Position numbers and translations under genes: made by a program
Assembly (NCBI GenBank): GCA_910587545.1
Contig: CAJUMI010000050.1
Span: 1 to 11,250 of the forward strand
Origin: an uncultured Muribaculaceae bacterium
GTDB lineage: Bacteria > Bacteroidota > Bacteroidia > Bacteroidales > Muribaculaceae
Direction of reading: 5' to 3'
DNA length: 11,250 bases
The notes under the pieces: model-generated
The model's database searches: none
The model's input: the letters and a program-made list of their open reading frames with translations, nothing else
What the model was told of the DNA's origin: nothing
Shown here: positions 1 through 6,534 of the stretch, in pieces
How the letters are laid out: each line of letters begins with the position of its first letter
Position numbering within the stretch: the stretch's first letter is position 1

Positions 1-77
1 TTTTTTTCTCGGTGAAATAATTTATTTGTCAGATGAAGTCTTGTCTATTACAGATGAGGCTTACCGCACGACTTGTT

Positions 78-665
78 TTATAGGATTCCGGCACTTCTGA
101 ACAGTCCGGCATAGTACTCAGCCTTGTCTTCGAGCTTCATCGGGAATGCCCGGCTTGTCGATGGCATGCGCCAGATATCGAGACCGTCGGCCGCCACGAC
201 ATGGCCGCCCATCCGCGGCAGAGGTGTGGAAGTTATCTCCGCTATCACGCCGGCAGCCTTCTCTCCTGTAGTCGCCACAGTTCTGCATAGCGGCATCAGC
301 GCGAGCAGATCATAGAGAGGCACAGGCTCGACAATCTCGAGAAACTTGTCGGAGGCATTGCCCCTGAGACGGCGGATCCTGCGGCCGGTGTCATTAAGAG
401 CTATGCCTTTGTCGTTGAGCAGACGCTTGATTGCTGCAAGATCAAAATCCTTGCTTCCCTCAAGACGCAAGGCATTGCGATCGCAATAAAATATCAGACC
501 CATCATCGGCCAGAAATCATTGGTGCGGTTAGGGTAATAGAAATCCATCGACCAGCGTCGCTGCTGAGGCGGGAATGTACCCATCACCAGCACCCGCGCA
601 TCGGCCGGAATAAAAGGCTGCCACGGATGGCATTCGGTTTCGATCAGATTATCTTCCATATTCAT
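78..665 (-). CDS. Uracil-DNA glycosylase superfamily protein
   Basis: A 195-residue protein of the uracil-DNA glycosylase fold, closest in motif layout to the single-domain family that includes hypoxanthine/uracil glycosylases. Such enzymes remove deaminated bases from DNA to begin base-excision repair. Visible signatures are the first active-site loop GTFPP (residues 29-33), then FYY and NDFW (49-52), the GIALND segment (87-92), TGEKAA (133-138), and the closing loop MPSTSRAF (167-174), which sits where relatives have a PST/PSP loop. An in-frame TAG lies two codons before the ATG at 665, so the start is that ATG or the one two codons later. Length fits a complete single-domain enzyme. The upstream cupin gene is 99 bases away, with a long hairpin between. 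Substrate (uracil, hypoxanthine or other) cannot be read from the sequence. Superfamily membership is fairly sure; the exact activity is inference. Confidence 0.8.
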   Translation of the reverse strand: MNMEDNLIETECHPWQPFIPADARVLVMGTFPPQQRRWSMDFYYPNRTNDFWPMMGLIFYCDRNALRLEGSKDFDLAAIKRLLNDKGIALNDTGRRIRRLRGNASDKFLEIVEPVPLYDLLALMPLCRTVATTGEKAAGVIAEITSTPLPRMGGHVVAADGLDIWRMPSTSRAFPMKLEDKAEYYAGLFRSAGIL

Positions 666-697
666 ATAACGCTATCCCCGCCGAATCATTGTACGAC

Positions 698-745
698 GAT
701 GCCACACCCGGCCTGGCACATCCGCCAGGATCCGAGTGCGGCATC
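698..745. repeat. Long imperfect hairpin between cupin and glycosylase genes
   Basis: Nearly all of these 48 bases can fold on themselves. The outer arms 698-707 and 736-745 pair over ten positions with one A/C mismatch. Three further pairs form between 709-711 and 732-734. A perfect 6-bp inner stem (712-717 with 724-729) closes a six-base loop. The whole has about 18 pairs, two mismatches and a two-base bulge. No run of T follows on either strand, so it is not a standard intrinsic terminator. It could be an mRNA processing or stability element, a non-canonical terminator for the cupin gene, or a copy of a dispersed palindromic repeat. Confidence 0.6.
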
Positions 746-764
746 ATGCGCGCCCAGTCAGCCG

Positions 765-1091
765 TCATGCTTTTACCTTTGTGAGCAGAACTTTTGAATC
801 TTTGAGGGCAAGGACCGTGTGGGGAGAATTTGCGGGCAACAGGATCGCATCGTCGGCGTCGAGATGCTGACGCTGGTCCTCGACCTCAAACTCGACAGCT
901 CCTTCCATGACATAAACAAACACGTCAAAAGGCACGGAGTGGCGGGCGAGCATGGCTCCGCCGGCAAAAGCGAGCAGAGTGACAGATCCGTTACCGTTGC
1001 TGAATATTTCCTTCGTCACAACCTCACCGGCTTTATATTCCAGTTCTTTGGCTGGACACAGCGGTGTTTTAATTTCTTCCTGAGTTTTCAT
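765..1091 (-). CDS. Small single-domain cupin protein
   Basis: A 108-residue protein that is essentially one cupin beta-barrel. It belongs to a group common in Bacteroidales in which the usual HxH metal motif is replaced by H-S/T-x-P-F-D. Here that is HSVPFDVFVYVMEG from residue 51, giving H51 and D56. The second cupin motif is LLPANSPH with H91. H51 and H91 could bind a metal together with D56, but this is inference. There is no signal peptide, so it should be cytoplasmic. Proteins of this type have no agreed substrate; small-molecule binding or a stress role are only possibilities. The start ATG is followed by a short polar leader of normal family length. The gene lies 134 bases after efp and 99 bases before the glycosylase gene on the same strand. 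I find no good TAnnTTTG promoter box directly upstream, so it may be read from efp or from a weak promoter. Confidence 0.85.
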   Translation of the reverse strand: MKTQEEIKTPLCPAKELEYKAGEVVTKEIFSNGNGSVTLLAFAGGAMLARHSVPFDVFVYVMEGAVEFEVEDQRQHLDADDAILLPANSPHTVLALKDSKVLLTKVKA

Positions 1092-1143
1092 AATCGATCA
1101 TATTTAATCAGCAACTACAACGTAAAAACCGCGTCTGAAGTTC

Positions 1144-1195
1144 AGGCGCAGCGGATAAGAACAGCGATGGCTGCGCCTTATACGCCGCAGCCATC
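1144..1195 (-). terminator. Hairpin(s) after efp, possible terminator or attenuator
   Basis: A perfect 10-bp stem, GATGGCTGCG (1166-1175) with CGCAGCCATC (1186-1195), encloses a ten-base loop just beyond the efp stop codon. On the minus strand it is followed by TGTTCTTA, which is only partly T-rich, so termination would be imperfect. The inner bases 1171-1178 can instead pair with AGGCGCAG at 1144-1151, giving a second, mutually exclusive 8-bp stem. This may end efp transcription or let part of it run into the cupin gene. Confidence 0.4.
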
Positions 1196-1225
1196 ACACT
1201 GATAATTCTTTTCGCAAAAACGGGG

Positions 1226-1792
1226 TTATGCCTTGATGCGCTCGACATAGCTGCCGTCGCGGGTATCGATACGCACCTTGTCGCCGATATTGATAAACAG
1301 CGGTACACGTACCTCGGCACCGGTCTCTACTGTAGCGGGTTTGAGAGTGTTGGTGGCGGTGTCGCCCTTGATGCCGGGCTCGGTATAGGTTATTTCGAGC
1401 ACAACGCTTGTAGGCATTTCGCAGGTGAGGATTGTTTCAGAAGCGGCATGAACCATGGCCTCGCATATATCGCCTTCCTTTAGGAACTGCACTCCTTCGA
1501 TGCTCTCGCCGGGGATTGCGACCTGTTCGAAAGTCTCGGTGTGCATGAAGTTGTAGCCCATATCGTCTTTGTAGAGATACTGGTAGGGGCGACGCTCGAT
1601 GCGCACCTCGTCGACTTTCACTCCAGAGTTCCAGGTCTTGTCGATGATACGACCTGTCTTGACGTTGCGGAGTTTTGTGCGGACGAAGGCCGGGCCCTTG
1701 CCGGGCTTGACATGGAGAAATTCAACAATAAAGAAATAGTTGCCGTCGATATCGAGGCACATGCCATTCTTGAAATCAGCTGTAGTTGCCAT
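1226..1792 (-). CDS. efp: Elongation factor P
   Basis: A 188-residue translation factor that binds between the ribosomal P and E sites and speeds peptide-bond formation at runs of proline. The sequence shows the three-barrel EF-P layout: an N-terminal KOW-like domain (about 1-63), a central OB domain (about 66-128) and a C-terminal OB domain (about 131-186), closing with the typical GDKVRIDTRDGSYVERI segment. The tip loop PGKG carries K32, the position that is post-translationally modified in many bacteria; which modification is used here cannot be told. I chose the ATG at 1792 because MATTADFKNG matches the usual family start. The frame runs open for 27 more codons to an ATG at 1873, but those residues do not resemble EF-P. 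A TAAATTTG box lies about 90 bases upstream. It is transcribed away from the large receiver/ATP-grasp gene. Confidence 0.97.
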   Translation of the reverse strand: MATTADFKNGMCLDIDGNYFFIVEFLHVKPGKGPAFVRTKLRNVKTGRIIDKTWNSGVKVDEVRIERRPYQYLYKDDMGYNFMHTETFEQVAIPGESIEGVQFLKEGDICEAMVHAASETILTCEMPTSVVLEITYTEPGIKGDTATNTLKPATVETGAEVRVPLFINIGDKVRIDTRDGSYVERIKA

Positions 1793-1880
1793 AAAATGAA
1801 TTGGTTGTATTATGCTTTGATTTATTTTTCGCTTATGCGCCGCCGCAGACATACCTGATAAGCCCGCAGTCAAGCGGTTG

Positions 1881-1888
1881 CAAATTTA
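1881..1888 (-). promoter_or_regulatory. Probable efp promoter -7 box
   Basis: Read on the minus strand these bases are TAAATTTG, an exact match to the Bacteroidota -7 consensus TAnnTTTG. Transcription would begin near 1875 and leave a 5' leader of about 80 bases before the efp ATG. No convincing TTTG is seen at the expected -33 distance. The leader contains a weak 6-bp inverted repeat (1831-1836 with 1858-1863). Confidence 0.45.
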
Positions 1889-1980
1889 CTCATTTATTTT
1901 GAATTAACCATATCCGCTTCCGCGAATATTAGGCGTCGGGGCTGTAAAAATTATTTTTAGCAAAAAATTTCAGTTTATTG

Positions 1981-2002
1981 CGACAATAATCTGTTATTGT
2001 CG
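1981..2002. repeat. Perfect 9-bp inverted repeat, likely operator
   Basis: CGACAATAA (1981-1989) and TTATTGTCG (1994-2002) are exact reverse complements separated by the four bases TCTG. No T-run follows, so it does not look like a terminator. Its centre lies about 20 bases before the -7 box of the large rightward operon, exactly where the -33 element should be. A dimeric repressor or activator binding here could control that promoter. No regulator gene in the window is an obvious partner. Confidence 0.6.
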
Positions 2003-2021
2003 GCATTAATGATTAACTTTG
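1990..2021 (+). promoter_or_regulatory. Probable promoter of the rightward operon
   Basis: TAACTTTG at 2014-2021 matches the Bacteroidota -7 consensus TAnnTTTG. Twenty bases upstream is TCTG (1990-1993), one mismatch from the -33 TTTG element and located in the loop of the inverted repeat. An A+T-rich tract, including the palindrome TAAAAATTATTTTTA at 1945-1959, lies further upstream. Transcription would begin near 2028, leaving a leader of about 40 bases that contains two adjacent copies of GAAGACG (2032-2038 and 2040-2046). Confidence 0.6.
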
Positions 2022-2067
2022 CTTATCCTAAGAAGACGGGAAGACGTTTAAACAGACCAGCCTTGAA

Positions 2068-5000
2068 ATGAATGAAGGAGCCCTAAGCCAATTGTATCTC
2101 AAAGACACTGCGTTTCAGAAACTGATGCAGCGCCGCATATTCAATGTGCTTCTTATAGCGTCGCCTTACGACGCCTTTATGATGGAAGAGGACGGACGAG
2201 TCGAAGAACAACTTTACTTCGAATACGTGTCACTCAACCTGAGTTCGCCGCCCCGCGTGACACGAGTATCGTCGTCAGCCGAGGCCGTAGAGACGATAAG
2301 ATCGGCTCATTTCGATCTGGTAATCACAATGCCGAGCATGGATATATCAGAAACGTTCTCGGGAGCCAGAGACATCAAGGCCGTCGATCCGACGATACCT
2401 GTGGTCGTGCTGACGCCTTTCTCCAAAGAAGTGTCGCGTCGGCTCGAAAACGAGGATTTCACCCATGTTGACTATGTGTTCAGCTGGCTCGGCAACATGG
2501 ATCTGCTGCTCGCCATCATCAAACTCATCGAGGACAAGATGAACGCCGACGACATCACTGATGTCGGTGTACAGATGCTGCTGCTGGTCGAGGACTCGGT
2601 AAGGTTCTACTCGTCTATACTGCCGACCGTCTACAAATTCCTGCTCAAACAGTCGATGGTATTCTCGACCGAGGCGCTCAACGAACACGAGCAGCGCCTG
2701 CGTATGCGCGGCCGTCCCAAAGTAATGCTCGCGCGCGACTACGAGGAAGCGACGGAGCTTTTCGACCGTTACAAGGACAGCCTGCTCGGCGTGATCAGCG
2801 ATGTGTCGTTCAAGCGGGGCGGCGAAAAAGACTCCATGGCAGGCCTCAGGCTGGCAGAATATATCCGCGAGCAGTCGCACTATCTGCCTATCATCATCGA
2901 GTCGAGCGATGTCGAGAACGCTGATAAGGTCAAGCCTTTCAACGGCGTCTTTCTTGATAAAAACTCCAAGAAACTGCCCGTAGACCTCGGCGAAGCAATC
3001 ATGGCCAACTTCGGTTTCGGCGATTTCATCGTGCGCGATCCCGCTACGGGCGAGGAGATAATGCGCCTGAAAGAACTGAAAGACATGCAGAAAAGCATTT
3101 TCGCCATCCCCGACGAGGCTCTCTTCCATCATGCGTCGACCAACGATATATCACGCTGGTTCTACTCGCGCGCGCTATTCCCGATAGCCGAGGTGATCAA
3201 GCAGCATCGTTTCCGTTCGCTCGATGAAGCTCCGGCTGTGAAACAGTTGTTTTTTGATCTGATCGTCAAATACCGTAAGATGAAAAACCGTGGCGTGGTG
3301 GCAGTGTTCCGCAAGGACCGTTTCGACCACTATTCCAACTTCGCCCGAATCGGTGAGGGCAGCCTCGGCGGCAAAGGCCGCGGCCTGGCGTTTGTCGACT
3401 CGATCATCAAGAAAAATCCGGTATGCGACAACTTCTCCGGAGTGACGATATCGATCCCTCGCACCGTAGTGCTCTGCACTGACATTTTCGACGAGTTCAT
3501 GGCCACAAACGGTCTATATCCGATGGCGCTCAGCGACGCGTCTGACGAAGACATCCTGCACGCCTTTCTCGCCGCCAAACTGCCCGAAAAGCTCATAGAC
3601 GACTTCTATGCCCTATTCGAGGTCGTCGACCGCCCGCTTGCCATCCGCAGTTCGAGTCTGCTTGAGGATTCCCACTATCAGCCGTTCGCCGGCATCTACT
3701 CGACTTACATGGTCCCCTACGACGAAAACCCCGACGAACGTCTGCGCATGCTCGTGGAGTCGGTCAAGGGTGTATATGCGTCGGTCTTCTATCAAGCCAG
3801 CAAGGCCTATATGTCAGCTACAAGCAACGTGATCGATCAGGAGAAGATGGCCGTGATCATTCAGGAAGTCGTAGGCGAGAACCACGGGCCATACTACTTC
3901 CCGTCGTTCTCGGGTGTAGGCCGGTCGCTCAACTATTACCCCATCGGCGAGGAGCGCACAGCTGACGGTGTCGCCGAAATCGCCGTCGGTCTCGGCAAAT
4001 ATATCGTTGACGGCGGTCTTAGTCTGCGTTTCTCTCCGGTCCATCCCGACAAGGTTCTCCAGACGTCGACGCTCGATCTCGCCCTACGCGACACTCAGAA
4101 CGAGCTTTATGTACTCGGTCCTAACGACGCCTCTCTCGAGATGTCGTCTGACGACGGCTTCAACATAGTGCGCAAGCCGGTGCGCGATTTTGCCGGAACG
4201 GGAGCCCTACGCTACCTTGTGTCGACCTTCGATCCGCAGAACGGCATACTCATGGACTATGACGCGCCCGGCCGTGGCCGCAAGGTCGTAACCTTTGCCA
4301 ATGTACTACGTGACAAAGTGTTTCCACTCGCTCCCGCTATCGACTTCATGCTCCGCGAGGGCCAGACGGCAATGCAGCGCCCCGTAGAGATCGAATTCGC
4401 GGGCAATATCTCGGCTGTTCCATCGGCCGAGGGCATCAAGGGCCACATCTACTGGCTGCAGATACGTCCGATCATCGACAAAAAAGAAAACGTCGACGAA
4501 GCCTCCCTCAGAGCCGCCGACGAAGACCTAATACTCAGAAGCAACACGGCTCTGGGCCACGGCAACCTCGACGGACTGAGAACCGTCGTCTATGTCAAGC
4601 CCGACACCTTCGACTCGCTCCACAATCCCGAAGTCGCCGTTGAGCTCAACAGGCTCAACCGCAGCATGATCGACCGCGGCGAGAGCTATATACTGATCGG
4701 TCCGGGACGCTGGGGTTCGAGCGATCCGGCTCTCGGCATCCCCGTGAAGTGGCCCGACATCTCGGGCTCGCGCCTGATCGTCGAGTCGTCGCTCAACAAC
4801 TATCGCATAGAGCCGAGTCAGGGGACTCACTTCTTCCATAATCTCACATCGTTCGGCGTAGGCTATTTCACCATCAACCCCCATAGCGACGACGGCATCT
4901 ACGATGTAGGCTACCTCGACGCACAGCCGGCCATCTACGACTCGGAGCGCATCCGCGTAGTGAGCTTCGACAGGCCTCTGACCGTCGCCATCGACGGACG

Positions 5001-5091
5001 CAAAGGCGCCGGAGTGGTGTTCAGGCCCGACCGAAACCCGGTCGGGCAAGCCGGCGACGACGGGACCTCGCTACACGACACAGACTGTTAA
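2068..5091 (+). CDS. Double-receiver / PEP-synthase-like ATP-grasp fusion protein
   Basis: A 1007-residue cytoplasmic protein of a type I recognise from Bacteroidales, usually annotated as phosphoenolpyruvate synthase or PEP/pyruvate-binding protein. Residues about 24-155 form a receiver-like fold without a phospho-acceptor Asp (LVITMPSMD at 84-92) or the conserved Lys, so it is probably degenerate. Residues about 168-315 form a second receiver with acidic pair E175/D176, acceptor D245 in VISDVSF, S279/S280 and K298, so it may be phosphorylated. The PPDK-type ATP-binding domain follows: GSLGGKGRG (431-439), IRSSSLLEDS (526-535), FAG (540-542), VEIEF (773-777) and LQIRPI (797-802). A C-terminal region of about 200 residues (including ILIGPGRWGSSDP and EPSQGTHFF) replaces the phosphohistidine and PEP-binding domains of true PEP synthase. 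It therefore probably does not make PEP; regulated ATP-dependent phosphotransfer is inference. It is first in the rightward operon. Confidence 0.85.
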   Translation: MNEGALSQLYLKDTAFQKLMQRRIFNVLLIASPYDAFMMEEDGRVEEQLYFEYVSLNLSSPPRVTRVSSSAEAVETIRSAHFDLVITMPSMDISETFSGARDIKAVDPTIPVVVLTPFSKEVSRRLENEDFTHVDYVFSWLGNMDLLLAIIKLIEDKMNADDITDVGVQMLLLVEDSVRFYSSILPTVYKFLLKQSMVFSTEALNEHEQRLRMRGRPKVMLARDYEEATELFDRYKDSLLGVISDVSFKRGGEKDSMAGLRLAEYIREQSHYLPIIIESSDVENADKVKPFNGVFLDKNSKKLPVDLGEAIMANFGFGDFIVRDPATGEEIMRLKELKDMQKSIFAIPDEALFHHASTNDISRWFYSRALFPIAEVIKQHRFRSLDEAPAVKQLFFDLIVKYRKMKNRGVVAVFRKDRFDHYSNFARIGEGSLGGKGRGLAFVDSIIKKNPVCDNFSGVTISIPRTVVLCTDIFDEFMATNGLYPMALSDASDEDILHAFLAAKLPEKLIDDFYALFEVVDRPLAIRSSSLLEDSHYQPFAGIYSTYMVPYDENPDERLRMLVESVKGVYASVFYQASKAYMSATSNVIDQEKMAVIIQEVVGENHGPYYFPSFSGVGRSLNYYPIGEERTADGVAEIAVGLGKYIVDGGLSLRFSPVHPDKVLQTSTLDLALRDTQNELYVLGPNDASLEMSSDDGFNIVRKPVRDFAGTGALRYLVSTFDPQNGILMDYDAPGRGRKVVTFANVLRDKVFPLAPAIDFMLREGQTAMQRPVEIEFAGNISAVPSAEGIKGHIYWLQIRPIIDKKENVDEASLRAADEDLILRSNTALGHGNLDGLRTVVYVKPDTFDSLHNPEVAVELNRLNRSMIDRGESYILIGPGRWGSSDPALGIPVKWPDISGSRLIVESSLNNYRIEPSQGTHFFHNLTSFGVGYFTINPHSDDGIYDVGYLDAQPAIYDSERIRVVSFDRPLTVAIDGRKGAGVVFRPDRNPVGQAGDDGTSLHDTDC

Positions 5092-5118
5092 ACCATCCCT
5101 AAAATTCCATAAGCACAG

Positions 5119-6504
5119 ATGTCTTTTCTCAATTCAATAAAAAGGTCTTTAGGTTTCGGCGACGATGTCGACGACGGCCTGCTTGACGACAGCGCCGACA
5201 TTCCTGCCGCAGAGCCGTCGTCGGCCGACATCCCGCGCACCGCGGGAGCCGAACGTCAGGCTACTGCCGAAACCGAGATCGATCCGGCTATGGTCGACCG
5301 CATATTCGAACATGCCGTAAGCACATTCAATCAGGCTCTGCCATCATTTCTCAGCGACACAGTCGACCCCGAAGCACAGCGCCGCAAACTCTACGATAGC
5401 CTCGATTCCTCGATCAAAGACTATCTCGCAAAGGTATCGCAGCAGACACGTCTCGACTGCGAGGCCCGATGGGTCGATGAACAGTCGTCGATGCGTTGCG
5501 AGATGGATAATCTCAAGGCCAAAGCCAAAGAGATCGAGCAGCAACGCTTCGACATCAAGCAGCAGCAACTCAGCTCCGACCGTCAACGGCGCGCGCTCAA
5601 CGACCGAGTGCGCGACCTCGAAAACCAGATAGCAGCTTTCGACGCCGAACGCGAACAGCTTGATCTCGAGAATAAAAGCCTCATCAACAAACTCAAAGTC
5701 GCGTCGGTCTACGAACATGAGGCCGAGACTCTGCGCAACGAACTCAACGACGCGCGCTCGGAGATACTTGCCATGCGCAACGGCGACACGGCAGTCGTGC
5801 CTGACACTGCCGAAGCCAACAGCGCTCTCCACGACAAGATCACCGAGCTCGGGCTCGAGATCCAGCGACTCAATAAAGCCCTCGACGAAGCAGCCGAGAA
5901 AGACCGGCTGTCGACCGAAATGTTCAACAGCATGCAGTCCAAGTCGGCAGCGGCTCGCAATGAACTCGCGACCCGCGGCCAGGAGATAGCCGAACTCAGA
6001 TCTCAGATCGAGGAAGCCCGCAGCCTGCAGACCGACATAGAGCAGCTCAACACTCAGATGAACATGATCGAAGAGGTCATCGAGAAGCGCGACCGCAAGA
6101 TCGCCAGACTCAAAGACACCTGTGAGGAACTGCGCAACGAAAACGCATCACTGCGCGACACCATAGCCGCCAATCTCAAGATCCACACCGAGGCCGAAAA
6201 CGCCCTCAACGCCCGTATCGCTGAACTTGAGGCCGATCCGACCTCGCCTATCGTCAGCGCCGACCTCCAGTCTGAATATACCGTGACCGCGCAGGATAAC
6301 AAGCCCGTGGCCGACACCCCGAAGATCTCCGACACCGACCTTGCCGCGATCGAGGAGAGCTTCGAAGACACCGGATGGATGCGCACCGATCCACCCGACA
6401 CGCCCTCCATGAGGACCGGCGTGTCCGAGGCTGAATTTGGCTATCAGGCGCCTGCCAAGAAGACTCCGCATCGCGACAACGACGCACAGCTCTCCTTGTT
6501 CTGA
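5119..6504 (+). CDS. Coiled-coil protein with C-terminal QLSLF tail
   Basis: A 461-residue protein of unknown function with no signal peptide or membrane segment. The N-terminus (MSFLNSIKRSLGFGDD) leads into an acidic, low-complexity stretch to about residue 55. A helical segment at about 56-108 has less obvious heptads and may be a small conserved domain. Long coiled coil follows at about 112-220 and 233-372, rich in Glu, Lys, Arg and Gln with repeated Leu spacing. Residues 373-456 look disordered. The protein ends in QLSLF (457-461), identical to the QL[S/D]LF consensus by which many bacterial proteins dock on the DNA polymerase sliding clamp. The gene starts 27 bases after the receiver/ATP-grasp gene and is surely co-transcribed with it. 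A scaffold or chromosome-associated role fits the architecture but is inference; long coiled coils attract false similarity to SMC or myosin-like proteins. Confidence 0.8.
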   Translation: MSFLNSIKRSLGFGDDVDDGLLDDSADIPAAEPSSADIPRTAGAERQATAETEIDPAMVDRIFEHAVSTFNQALPSFLSDTVDPEAQRRKLYDSLDSSIKDYLAKVSQQTRLDCEARWVDEQSSMRCEMDNLKAKAKEIEQQRFDIKQQQLSSDRQRRALNDRVRDLENQIAAFDAEREQLDLENKSLINKLKVASVYEHEAETLRNELNDARSEILAMRNGDTAVVPDTAEANSALHDKITELGLEIQRLNKALDEAAEKDRLSTEMFNSMQSKSAAARNELATRGQEIAELRSQIEEARSLQTDIEQLNTQMNMIEEVIEKRDRKIARLKDTCEELRNENASLRDTIAANLKIHTEAENALNARIAELEADPTSPIVSADLQSEYTVTAQDNKPVADTPKISDTDLAAIEESFEDTGWMRTDPPDTPSMRTGVSEAEFGYQAPAKKTPHRDNDAQLSLF

Positions 6505-6534
6505 AAGTTATGAAACCATTAATAAAGACTGATC

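Noticed and set aside
2..100. Plus-strand frame open from the left edge to a TGA at 98-100, possibly the end of a convergent gene
   Set aside because: Only 32 codons are visible, they overlap the glycosylase coding end, and the translation shows no recognisable motif. Chance is a good enough explanation.
765..1091. Loss of the HxH metal motif in the cupin as a sign of a novel or inactive protein
   Set aside because: As I know it, this small Bacteroidales cupin group typically has H-S/T-x-P-F-D in place of HxH, so the sequence is normal for its group.
819..1202. Plus-strand open frame of 127 codons across the cupin gene and the gap before efp
   Set aside because: It is antisense to a well-supported cupin, and its translation has no recognisable features.
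1793..1873. 27-residue N-terminal extension of EF-P
   Set aside because: EF-P proteins normally start at the MATTADFKNG position, and the predicted promoter box leaves this stretch as 5' leader.
4528..5049. Minus-strand open frame of 173 codons opposite the end of the ATP-grasp gene
   Set aside because: It is antisense to conserved coding sequence (the GPGRWGSSDP and EPSQGTHFF region), shows no domain, and reflects G+C-rich codon bias.
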